Below are positions 7,357 to 14,818 of a stretch of 16,982 nt of DNA, piece after piece. The stretch is from positions 3,107 to 20,088 of the forward strand of contig JAADGU010000034.1 in assembly GCA_013152195.1 (NCBI GenBank), in the 5' to 3' direction. Source of the stretch: Nitrospirota bacterium (GTDB taxonomy: Bacteria; Nitrospirota; Thermodesulfovibrionia; Thermodesulfovibrionales; JdFR-85). Numbering within the stretch: the stretch's first letter is position 1; each line of letters opens with the position of its first letter. The notes beneath the pieces are model-generated. The model made no database searches. It was not told the origin of the DNA and worked only from the letters and a program-made list of their open reading frames with translations. The translations under genes were made by a program, and so were the position numbers.

Positions 7357-8710
7357 AACTCTTCAAAAAAATCCTTATAGCAAATCGTGGAGAGATTGCA
7401 GTACGTATTATCCGCGCATGCAGTGAACTCGGTATCAAGACCGTTGCAGTTTACTCTGATGTTGATAAAAAGTCCATGCATGTGAAGCTTGCTGATGAGG
7501 CCGTCTGCATTGGCCCGGCAAATCCGCAGCAGAGTTATCTTCATACACCTGCCATACTGAGTGCAGCAGAGATAACAGACTCTGAGGCCATCCATCCCGG
7601 ATATGGATTTTTGTCGGAGAATCCCCAGTTTGCAGAGGCGTGTGGCAAGTCAGGTATTACCTTTATCGGTCCAAAACCCGAAAATATCCGTCTTGGCGGT
7701 GACAAGGCAAGGGCAAGATATATACTGAAGAAAAAGGGTGTGCCCGTGGTGCCCGGCAGCGCGGCAGCGACGGTCTGGTAAAGAATGCCGCCGTAGCCGT
7801 GAAACTTGCCGGCAAGATCGGATATCCCGTGATACTTAAGGCATCTGCCGGAGGCGGGGGCAGGGGAATGCGAATTGTTGAGGCAGAGGCCGGAATCGAG
7901 AATGCATTTAATACTGCACAGAGGGAGTCCCTTGCGGCCTTTGGATGTGGGGACCTCTATCTTGAGAAGTACATATCCGAGATGCGCCATATCGAGGTCC
8001 AGGTAATGGCTGATAACAAGGGTAATACAGTGCATCTTGGTGAAAGGGACTGTTCAATCCAGAGGCGTCACCAGAAGCTGATCGAGGAATCCCCGGGACC
8101 TAATATTACGGATAAGTTCAGAAAGAAGATAGGGGAGTATGCGGTAAAGGCAGCAAAGGCACTTAAGTACAGAAACGTCGGCACACTGGAGTTTATCGTT
8201 GACCTTGAGGGGAATGTTTATTTTATGGAGATAAATACCCGTATTCAGGTAGAGCATCCCGTAACAGAGGCCGTTACCGGGGTTGATATAATAAAGGAGC
8301 AGATAAAGCTTGCAGCCGGAAATTTACTGGAGTTCAGGCAGAACAAGGTAACTATAACCGGTCATGCCATTGAATGCCGTATAAATGCTGAAGACCCGAG
8401 GAGATTTGTGCCTTCCCCCGGCAAGATAACTTTTCTTTACCTGCCCGGCGGGCCCGGGGTGAGGGTGGATACAGCGGTCTATAGTGGATGGACGGTGCCG
8501 AGCAACTATGACTCCCTGATAGCCAAGCTTATTGTTTCAGGGAGAGACCGTGAAGAAGCGATACACCGAATGCGCCGTGCCCTGAAAGAGTTTATAATAG
8601 AGGGTATCCAGACAACCATTCCGTTTCAGCAGAAGGTGCTTGTGTCTGAAGAGTTTCTCAGCGGCAACTACACTACCAGGTTTGTTGAGAACCTCTTGTC
8701 CGGGCAGTAG
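7353..8710 (+). pseudogene. accC: Biotin carboxylase subunit, frameshifted by an 8-bp duplication
   Basis: AccC carboxylates the biotin on BCCP with ATP and bicarbonate. The first part (7353-7781) reads 142 residues: KILIANRGEIAVRII, then AIHPGYGFLSENPQFA and GVPVVPGS, followed by an early stop. The rest continues in another frame from 7769 to 8710 and holds LKASAGGGGRGMRIV, HIEVQVMAD, GERDCSIQRRHQKLIEE and EINTRIQVEHPVTE, with all of the expected ATP-grasp and biotin-carboxylase motifs. Removing one copy of the 8-base tandem repeat at 7754-7769 joins the parts as PGSDGLVKNAAVAVKLAG and gives 449 residues, the length of E. coli AccC. As read, the gene is broken. AccC is normally essential, so an assembly error, a very recent mutation or a second copy elsewhere must be considered. 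Confidence 0.93.
7754..7769. repeat. 8-bp perfect tandem duplication inside accC
   Basis: cggcagcg occurs twice back to back (7754-7761 and 7762-7769). The second copy shifts the frame after Pro-Gly-Ser of the AccC linker and leads to a TAA at 7779-7781. Eight is not a multiple of three, so gaining or losing one copy by strand slippage switches the gene off or on. Confidence 0.95.
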
Positions 8711-9376
8711 ATGATGTCCGGAGCCCCAGTCTTCAGACAGGAAATAACCGATAAGAACATGCTTTACGGTGGTATTTGTTTTATAACAGAGAGCAGCCTC
8801 TCTGCTCTGGGTGTTGAGGAGACGGTAAGAAGAGTCCTTGATGCCGGTATAAGGTGGATACAATACAGGGAGAAGGCGCTCTGCAGAAGGGATATGTTTT
8901 TGCAGGCAGAGAGGCTCAGGAGTTTGACGAATGAGTATAGTGCCGTATTAACCGTCAATGACCATGCAGATATAGCCCTTGCAGTAGATGCAGACGGGGT
9001 CCACCTGGGTCAGGATGACCTTCCCCTGAAGGCTGCAAGGAAGATAATGGGAAAAAAGATTATTGGAATATCCACACACGATATGAATCAGGCGCTGGAG
9101 GCCCGGCGTAATGGTGCAGACTATATCGGTTTTGGCCCAATATTTCAAACCTCTACAAAAGATGCAGGCATTCCCAGGGGACTCAATCTGTTGAGGGATG
9201 TTGTGTCGTCTCTCGATATCCCTGTTGTGGCGATAGGCGGGATTAATTTAAAGAACCTCAGGGATGTCATGAGGCACGGTGCCTCAGCCGTGGCTGTTGC
9301 CTCCGGAATCCTGAAATCCCCTGATGTCTGCCGTACTGCACGCGATTTTGTTAATATAATATATGCAGAGATATAA
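8711..9376 (+). CDS. thiE: Thiamine-phosphate synthase
   Basis: This joins the pyrimidine (HMP-PP) and thiazole (THZ-P) halves to make thiamine phosphate. The 221-residue TIM-barrel has QYREK (51-55), NDHADIAL (83-90), DGVHLGQDD (95-103), GISTHD (119-124), FGPIFQTSTK (141-150) and VAIGGI (173-178), covering the diphosphate-binding and Mg-binding sites. ATG 8711 follows the accC stop with no gap and no clear Shine-Dalgarno, so it is probably read by coupling. An in-frame ATG at 8759 (MLYGGICFITE) would also give a family-like N-terminus. Thiamine and acetyl-CoA carboxylase genes are not usual operon partners. No thi-box RNA is visible. Confidence 0.94.
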   Translation: MMSGAPVFRQEITDKNMLYGGICFITESSLSALGVEETVRRVLDAGIRWIQYREKALCRRDMFLQAERLRSLTNEYSAVLTVNDHADIALAVDADGVHLGQDDLPLKAARKIMGKKIIGISTHDMNQALEARRNGADYIGFGPIFQTSTKDAGIPRGLNLLRDVVSSLDIPVVAIGGINLKNLRDVMRHGASAVAVASGILKSPDVCRTARDFVNIIYAEI

Positions 9377-10301
9377 TTCATTCGGTCATTACATAAAAAC
9401 CCTCTTTGGCCTGACTGTTTACAAGGTGAACGTGGATGCAGGGTTTACGTGTCCTAACAGGGATGGCACTGCCGGGTACGGCGGGTGTATATACTGCAAC
9501 AATGACAGCTTCAGGCCGTCCTCATGCCGCTCGGTTCTCCCGCTCAAGGAGCAGATAAGCAATGGCGCAGTTTTCCTCAGGAGGAGATACAAGGCGGAGA
9601 AATTTATCGTCTATTTTCAGCCATACACAAACACCCACGCACCAGTGGATGAGCTTGAGCACCTGTACAGGGAAGCCCTGAAGGGGCCTGACGTGATAGG
9701 GCTTGCCATAGGCACGAGGCCGGACTGTATTGATGAGGCAAAGGTCAGGCTTCTTGAGGAACTCTCAAGGGAGCACTTCATCCTTGTTGAATACGGGCTT
9801 CAGTCCATCTATGACCGGACACTCGACTTTATCAACCGGGGTCATGATTATGCAGCATTCCTTCGGGCAATCGAACTTACCAGCGGGAAGGGGATTCATA
9901 TTGGTGCCCATCTTATAGTCGGTTTTCCAACAGAGACCGAAGAGGAGATGCTTGAGATGGCGGATACAATATCCGGTCTGCCCGTTGAGTTTCTGAAGAT
10001 ACACCAGCTTCAGGTGATCAGGGATACCCGGCTTGAGAAGCTTTACAGGGAAGACCCCTTTCATCTCTTTGATTATGATGAGTATCTCGACTTTGCAGTC
10101 AGGTTTATTGAGAGGCTTTCACCCTCAATAGTCCTTCAGAGGGTCTTTGCAACAGCGCCTGACGATATGCTGATAGCTCCGCTGTGGGGCAAGGGCAGGC
10201 AGGAGATACTGCGGGACATAGGGGAGCGGTTTAACGAGCTCGATACATATCAGGGTCGACTTTACAAGTCTCCTGCCGAGGAGTTTCTCCACGTAGAATA
10301 G
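9363..10301 (+). CDS. YhcC family radical SAM protein (TIGR01212)
   Basis: The 312-residue product belongs to a radical SAM family widely conserved but of unproven function. The 4Fe-4S cluster cysteines are C30, C42 and C45 in AGFTCPNRDG-x6-GGCIYCN, with the family's unusually long first spacing in place of CxxxCxxC. Other family blocks are YFQPYTNTHAP, GLAIGTRPDC (SAM-binding side) and VEYGLQSIYDRTLDFINRGHDY, then HLIVGFPTETEEEM. The start overlaps thiE by 14 bases and lacks a good ribosome site, so it is probably coupled. It converges with the small lipoprotein gene, with 17 bases between the stops and no obvious terminator. Confidence 0.9.
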   Translation: MQRYNSFGHYIKTLFGLTVYKVNVDAGFTCPNRDGTAGYGGCIYCNNDSFRPSSCRSVLPLKEQISNGAVFLRRRYKAEKFIVYFQPYTNTHAPVDELEHLYREALKGPDVIGLAIGTRPDCIDEAKVRLLEELSREHFILVEYGLQSIYDRTLDFINRGHDYAAFLRAIELTSGKGIHIGAHLIVGFPTETEEEMLEMADTISGLPVEFLKIHQLQVIRDTRLEKLYREDPFHLFDYDEYLDFAVRFIERLSPSIVLQRVFATAPDDMLIAPLWGKGRQEILRDIGERFNELDTYQGRLYKSPAEEFLHVE

Positions 10302-10318
10302 TAGTCCGCCTTTTGGTC

Positions 10319-10687
10319 CTAATGCATTCCGTGTCTGCCTTTATGTCTTCTGTACTTCTTGCCTGGCGGGAACTCCTGCCTGTGTTTGTCAAAATAGATA
10401 TATGGCCTGTCAACATCGAGTTCAATGGTTACGTACTCGTCAGGTCTTATCACAATTGTGGGTGGCAGTACAGGCGCTGCTATCCATGCCCCGTCGGCAA
10501 GATAGAAATAAATCTTCCGGTTGACATCGAAATATACAAAGGCAGATGGATAGTAATAATAGATGTGCGTTGCATTGCATTTATGTGCCGGGGGTAATGG
10601 ACGCGGGCCGGGTCTGCCCTCTATTGCCACGCACGAAGTGATGAACATGGCCAGTATTATTATTAACGGCATAGCTGTTTTTCTCAT
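10319..10687 (-). CDS. Small tyrosine-rich lipoprotein of unknown function
   Basis: The 122-residue product has a lipoprotein signal: a basic N-terminus, a hydrophobic stretch (PLIIILAMFI) and the lipobox ITSC with Cys19. Val at position +2 suggests outer-membrane sorting. The mature part starts with a Pro-rich spacer, then HIYYYYPSAFVYFDVNR and KIYFYLADGAW, then VTIELDVDRPYIYFDKHR. The tail is basic and His-rich. This YYYPS-VYFD-YFYL-W layout resembles a recurrent family of small uncharacterised envelope proteins. The second ATG is chosen: ggaggg (10694-10699 on the plus strand as ccctcc) stands 8 bases before it and would lie inside the coding part if the ATG at 10700-10702 were used. Confidence 0.8.
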   Translation of the reverse strand: MRKTAMPLIIILAMFITSCVAIEGRPGPRPLPPAHKCNATHIYYYYPSAFVYFDVNRKIYFYLADGAWIAAPVLPPTIVIRPDEYVTIELDVDRPYIYFDKHRQEFPPGKKYRRHKGRHGMH

Positions 10688-10753
10688 GTTGAAACCCTCC
10701 ATATGAATCCTTGCATTATGTTTCCGTTACTCTTTTTATCAGACCATAACATC

Positions 10754-10782
10754 ATTATCATGCATTTATCCCGTTTTGTCAA
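10754..10782 (-). promoter_or_regulatory. Sigma-70-type promoter for the small lipoprotein gene
   Basis: On the minus strand, TTGACA (10777-10782) is followed after 17 bases by GATAAT (10754-10759). This is one mismatch from full consensus with ideal spacing. Transcription would begin near 10747, about 60 bases before the lipoprotein start. It is back to back with the plus-strand promoter at 10807. Confidence 0.7.
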
Positions 10783-10806
10783 GAACCCGAATTTTTAAAG
10801 GCGAAA

Positions 10807-10835
10807 TTGCTTCCCAATACAGTATGTGCTAAAAT
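10807..10835 (+). promoter_or_regulatory. Sigma-70-type promoter for the LolA-like/ABC/barrel operon
   Basis: TTGCTT (10807-10812), 17 bases, TAAAAT (10830-10835). The predicted start of transcription is about 10842. That is where a longer reading of the next gene would begin, so it argues for the downstream ATG at 10872. Confidence 0.6.
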
Positions 10836-10871
10836 TCAGTCATGTTTCTGATATTGCGGAAGAGGCAGATT

Positions 10872-11639
10872 ATGTATCCCCTGATAGTTTTAATAATATC
10901 GGCAGCAGGAGTTTTTGCGGGTCTCCACCCCTCTGCAGCCGCGGAGAGGAGCCCTGAAGTTCAGGAGATAATCGACAGGGTGGACAGACTCTACCGCAGT
11001 GATACGAGTTATGGTGAGATCGAGATGACGATCATCACTCCTGATTGGAGACGCCGGCTCAGGATGAAGATATGGACTGAAGGGATGGACAAGACATTCC
11101 TCTACATCACCTCTCCCAAAAAGGATGCAGGTATTGCAACCCTCCGCATCGGGACCGAAATGTGGAACTATTTTCCAAGGATCAACAAGGTTATGAAGGT
11201 CCCGCCCTCAATGATGATGGGTTCATGGATGGGGTCTGATTTTACCAACGACGACCTTGTAAAGGAGAGCTCATTGTTGAGGGATTACAGTGCAAGGCTG
11301 ATCAACCCTGAAGGGGCTGATACAGACCATTACCATATCGAACTGATACCGAAGAGGGATACACCAACCGTCTGGGGCAAGATAATAGTAACAGTCCGCA
11401 AGGATGACTATATTCCGGTAAGACTGGTCTATTTTGATGAAAGGGGCAGAAAGATGCGCGTCATGGAGTATAAGGATATCAGGCTGTTCGGTGACCGGAA
11501 ACTGCCCGCAGTTCTCGTGATGACGCCGTTGAACAAGGAAGGGCACAAGACCATTATCCGGTACCTTGACGTACGCTTTAATATAAAACCGGACAGGGAA
11601 ACCTTTACGCTCCGCAACCTCCAAAGGAAGAGGAGGTGA
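10872..11639 (+). CDS. Periplasmic LolA-like protein (outer membrane lipoprotein-sorting protein family)
   Basis: The 255-residue product has a Sec signal peptide (hydrophobic residues 3-18, probable cut after SAAA at 24). The mature part resembles the LolA-like family (PF17131 type): EIEMTIITPDWRRRLRMKIW, then LRIGTEMWNYFPRINKVMKVP and the hallmark GSDFTNDDLV (121-130). These proteins have a half-barrel that shields acyl chains in the periplasm and are usually encoded next to RND/MMPL or FtsX-type exporters, as here. The start is ATG 10872, with gaagagg upstream (10859-10865) and the promoter ending at 10835. A start at 10842 would leave no leader. It is followed after 3 bases by the first permease, whose ribosome site is the aggagg at 11631-11636. 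Confidence 0.87.
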   Translation: MYPLIVLIISAAGVFAGLHPSAAAERSPEVQEIIDRVDRLYRSDTSYGEIEMTIITPDWRRRLRMKIWTEGMDKTFLYITSPKKDAGIATLRIGTEMWNYFPRINKVMKVPPSMMMGSWMGSDFTNDDLVKESSLLRDYSARLINPEGADTDHYHIELIPKRDTPTVWGKIIVTVRKDDYIPVRLVYFDERGRKMRVMEYKDIRLFGDRKLPAVLVMTPLNKEGHKTIIRYLDVRFNIKPDRETFTLRNLQRKRR

Positions 11640-11642
11640 GGG

Positions 11643-12856
11643 ATGATTATTCTAAAGATGGCCTTCAGAAACGTCTTCCGTCAGAAACGGCGCTCCCTCC
11701 TGACCATCATCATGATGGCTGGAGGTTACTTCCTCTTCTCCCTGTCTATCGGTGTTTCAGACGGCACATACTCCAGCATCATTGATATGTTCACAAGGGA
11801 CCATACAGGCCATATACAGATACACAGGAAGGGATATCTTGACAGGCGCTCTCTCTACAAGACCATCAGTAACTATGAGGCCCTGGGTTCAGAAATTGAG
11901 GCTGTCCCCGGGGTGCAGGCATGGGCCCCGCGTCTTTATTCACCGGCCCTTTTATCGGTACAAAAACCACAGGTGTCAGGATTATAGGTATAGACCCCGA
12001 AAGAGAAGCCAGGACAACACGGCTCAGGGAAAAGGTCAGAAAAGGGAGATTCATCTCCGGCAGACCGCTCAGGGAGGTTGTCATCGGCAGCGGGCTTGCA
12101 AGGATTTTAAATGCAGACATCGGAGATGAACTTGTGCTCATCTCACAGGGCGCAGACGGTTCAATTGCTAATGACCTCTTTAGTGTTGTTGGTTTTGCAG
12201 GTTCTGCCAGGGATACCTCTGAGCGGATGAATTGTTATATGCATATTAAAACTGTCCAGGAATTCCTTGTGCTTGATAACCGTATACACGAAATAGCCAT
12301 TGTCCTTACCGACCAGCGGAGATCTCGGGAGATTGCAGCTCTGATTGAAAAAAGACTTAATGACCCATCACTTGATGTTGAGCCCTGGCAGGTGGTGGAG
12401 AAGCAGTTTTATCAGGCAATGCAGGCGGATGTCAAGGGCACTTATATATCGCTTTTGATTATCATGATTATCGTTGCCGTCGGGGTTCTTAATACCGTGC
12501 TCATGACCATACTGGAACGTACCCATGAATTCGGCCTCCTGCGGGCACTCGGCACAAGGCCCGTAAAGGTCTTTCTTCTTATCATGATTGAAACAGGAGT
12601 GCTCTCGGTTTTCGGAGTCATTCTTGGCGGGATTTTTGGCGCTCTTGGCAATTATCTCCTTTCCATATACGGTATAAGTTATCCCACCCCGATTGAATAC
12701 GGGGGGATTGTATTTGAAAAGATGGTAGGGATGGTTTCACTCAAGTCCATTCTTCTGCCTGCTGCAGTGACAGTGTTTACGGCCCTTGTTGTGAGTGTTT
12801 TTCCGGCAATACGTGCTGCAAGGGTAGAGCCTGTCAAGGCTATGAGGTCAATTTGA
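11643..12856 (+). pseudogene. FtsX-like ABC permease 1 (MacB/LolC type), frameshifted
   Basis: The first part (11643-11987) gives 114 residues: the N-terminal RNVFRQKRRSLLTIIMM, a membrane segment and the start of the periplasmic domain, then an early TAG. The protein goes on in another frame (through GTKTTGVRIIGIDPERE) to 12856. It includes the periplasmic MacB-like domain, three C-terminal membrane segments, LERTHEFGLLRALGTRPVKV and the closing AARVEPVKAMRSI. Adding one base near the tttt at 11950-11953 joins the parts as YSPALFIGTKTTG, giving 404 residues against 407 for the next permease. The ATG at 11921 is out of frame with the first part and is unlikely to be a real start. Confidence 0.88.
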
Positions 12857-12872
12857 ATATCTGGAGAGAGCC

Positions 12873-14096
12873 GTGATTCTTTTAAGGCTTGCATGGCGGA
12901 ATATTTTCCGTAACACAAGAAGGACAATCCTTTCCGGTATAGCCATCGGCATCGGACTGGCGGTGATGATTTTTGGGGATGCCTTTATGACGGGCATAAA
13001 TGAGAGTATGATCAGGACCGCCACTGACACGTTTGCCGGTCAGGGTCAGATACATGCCAGGGGGTTCAGGGATACACTCGAGGTTGAACAGACCATTAAT
13101 AACCTTCAGTGGGTTGTAGATGGTCTGAATAAGGAAGAAAGGATTCAGGTCTTCTCCCTTCGTACGGAATCGTTTGCCATGCTTGCATCAGCGGCGAATG
13201 TCACATCCATTATGCTCTATGGCATTGATCCGGCACAGGAGCGTGATATATCCAAAATAGATGAGGCAATAACAGAGGGAAGATACCTTGGGGGCAGTAA
13301 TACAGAGCAGATACTCATCGGCTCAAAAACCGCTGAGGTCCTTGAAGTAGGAATCGGCGACCGTGTGGTTGTTACAGTGGCCCAGGCAGGGACGGGTGAT
13401 TTATCGCAGGAGATGTTGCGTGTAAGTGGTATATTTCGCTTTGGCATTCAGGAGCTGGACAGTGCAGTGGCCTTTATCGGGCTGAAGAAATCACAGGAAA
13501 TACTCGGTCTGGGACAGGGAGTGCATGAGATAGCATTACGTTTTCATAATCTCGAGGACGCCGGAAACCGCTCACTTGGTTTCTGGAAGAGATATTCCCG
13601 GTACGGCAACGAGGCCATCGGCTGGAAAGACATCATGCCCCAGATGGAGGCCGTCCTGGAGATGGCCACCCTTTCAAAGGTAATAACCGCCTCTATAATC
13701 TTTGGCATAGTCGGACTTACCATAATGAACACGCTCTTTATGTCCCTTTATGAGAGGATGTTTGAGTTTGGGGTGCTGCGCGCCATAGGCACAAGACCCC
13801 TCAGAATAGCACTTATGATCCTTCTGGAAGGGGGCTGTCTTGCAATAATCAGCATTATTATCGGCAGTGCAATAGGATTTTTCTTCAGCTGGCTATTTTC
13901 TGTTTACGGGATAGATTACAGGGGTATAGAGTTTGCCGGTACAACCATAAACGAGCTCATTTATCCTGTAATGAATGTCCGGCAGTATTTACTGAATCCA
14001 CTTTATGTGCTTTTCTTTACGCTTGTTGCAGCTCTTTATCCGGCTTACTATGCTGCCAGGCTCACACCGGCAAAGGCAATGAAAAGGAGTTTCTGA
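12873..14096 (+). CDS. FtsX-like ABC permease 2 (MacB/LolC type)
   Basis: The 407-residue inner-membrane protein has the four-helix type 7 ABC layout: a TM near residues 18-38 after RNIFRNTRRTIL, a large periplasmic domain (about 45-270), then three TMs (about 275-400). The cytoplasmic coupling region is YERMFEFGVLRAIGTRPLRI, and the end is AARLTPAKAMKRSF. It is a paralogue of the gene before it, so the transporter is probably a heterodimer like LolC/LolE. GTG 12873 is the start, with ggagag (12863-12868) 4 bases upstream. The type exports or extracts lipids, lipoproteins, peptides or drugs by mechanotransmission. The cargo is not evident from sequence. Confidence 0.93.
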   Translation: MILLRLAWRNIFRNTRRTILSGIAIGIGLAVMIFGDAFMTGINESMIRTATDTFAGQGQIHARGFRDTLEVEQTINNLQWVVDGLNKEERIQVFSLRTESFAMLASAANVTSIMLYGIDPAQERDISKIDEAITEGRYLGGSNTEQILIGSKTAEVLEVGIGDRVVVTVAQAGTGDLSQEMLRVSGIFRFGIQELDSAVAFIGLKKSQEILGLGQGVHEIALRFHNLEDAGNRSLGFWKRYSRYGNEAIGWKDIMPQMEAVLEMATLSKVITASIIFGIVGLTIMNTLFMSLYERMFEFGVLRAIGTRPLRIALMILLEGGCLAIISIIIGSAIGFFFSWLFSVYGIDYRGIEFAGTTINELIYPVMNVRQYLLNPLYVLFFTLVAALYPAYYAARLTPAKAMKRSF

Positions 14097-14106
14097 GGAG
14101 AGGTGT

Positions 14107-14781
14107 ATGAGAGATAACGAAGAAGAGGTAATCAGGGTTGAAAACGTCTCCAGGAAGTACCTGAGTGGCGAGGTTGAGGTAAGTGCGCTTAAATCCTTAA
14201 GCCTGAGCATAAACAGGGGGGAGTTTACCGCAATTGCAGGTCCGTCGGGCTCCGGCAAGACAACCCTTCTGAATATCATCGGCGGGCTTGATACCCCTTC
14301 ATCAGGCCGTGTGATTCTTGCAGGCAAACCAATAAATGAGATGAGCGGAAACGAGCTTTCCGACTTCAGACGAGACCATATCGGTTTTATTTTTCAGTCC
14401 TACAATCTTATCCCTGTGCTGACTGTAAAGGAAAATATCGAGTACGTTATGCTCCTGCAGGGGGTTCCGGAGCAGGAGAGGAGTCAGCGCGTAAAGGCCA
14501 TTTTGAGAGAGGTCGGTCTTGAGGGTATGGAGAGGCGGCTGCCTGTACAGCTCTCCGGCGGACAGCAGCAGCGCGTGGCTGTTGCAAGGGCTATGGTTTC
14601 CAGGCCCGATATTATCCTTGCTGATGAGCCGACCGCCAACCTTGATTCAGCAACCGGCGCTGCCTTGCTTGATATGATGAGTAATTTGAATGAAAAGAGC
14701 GGTATGACCTTTATCTTCTCCACCCATGACCGCATGATCATGGAGAAGTCAAGAAGACTTGCTGAAGGATGGGCAGATTGA
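14107..14781 (+). CDS. ABC transporter ATPase (LolD/MacB type), C-terminus cut by a frameshift
   Basis: The ATPase powers the two preceding FtsX permeases. The 224 residues have Walker A GPSGSGKTT (45-53, Lys51), the Q-loop Gln97, signature LSGGQQQR (149-156), Walker B IILADEPT with Glu174, the D-loop and His207 in STHD. After KSRRL the reading ends AEGWAD. In another frame the DNA from 14762 reads LKDGQIESDQPGSRGG and stops at 14812, directly before the next gene, and L-(K/R)-D-G-x-I is the normal end of this family. So the frame is broken near 14758-14762 (two bases, or five, missing, or one extra). All catalytic motifs lie before the break. The ggagaggt at 14098-14105 serves as ribosome site. 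Confidence 0.93.
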   Translation: MRDNEEEVIRVENVSRKYLSGEVEVSALKSLSLSINRGEFTAIAGPSGSGKTTLLNIIGGLDTPSSGRVILAGKPINEMSGNELSDFRRDHIGFIFQSYNLIPVLTVKENIEYVMLLQGVPEQERSQRVKAILREVGLEGMERRLPVQLSGGQQQRVAVARAMVSRPDIILADEPTANLDSATGAALLDMMSNLNEKSGMTFIFSTHDRMIMEKSRRLAEGWAD

Positions 14782-14818
14782 GAGCGATCAGCCAGGAAGC
14801 CGGGGAGGGTGATTGAAG

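Noticed and set aside
7799..8710. The second half of accC as an independent gene starting at GTG 7799
   Set aside because: It would begin in the middle of the ATP-grasp region with no ribosome site. The frame is already open from 7769 and joins the first half exactly when one repeat copy is removed.
10302..10318. A bidirectional terminator between the radical SAM and lipoprotein genes
   Set aside because: The 17 bases hold no inverted repeat that could form a stable stem.
10842..10871. A longer N-terminus for the LolA-like protein from ATG 10842
   Set aside because: The predicted transcript starts at about 10842, leaving no leader. Starting at 10872 gives a normal signal peptide and a good ribosome site.
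11921..12856. A separate short permease starting at ATG 11921
   Set aside because: The ATG lies inside the first part in another frame, there is no ribosome site, and the product would lack the first membrane segment that FtsX-like permeases need.
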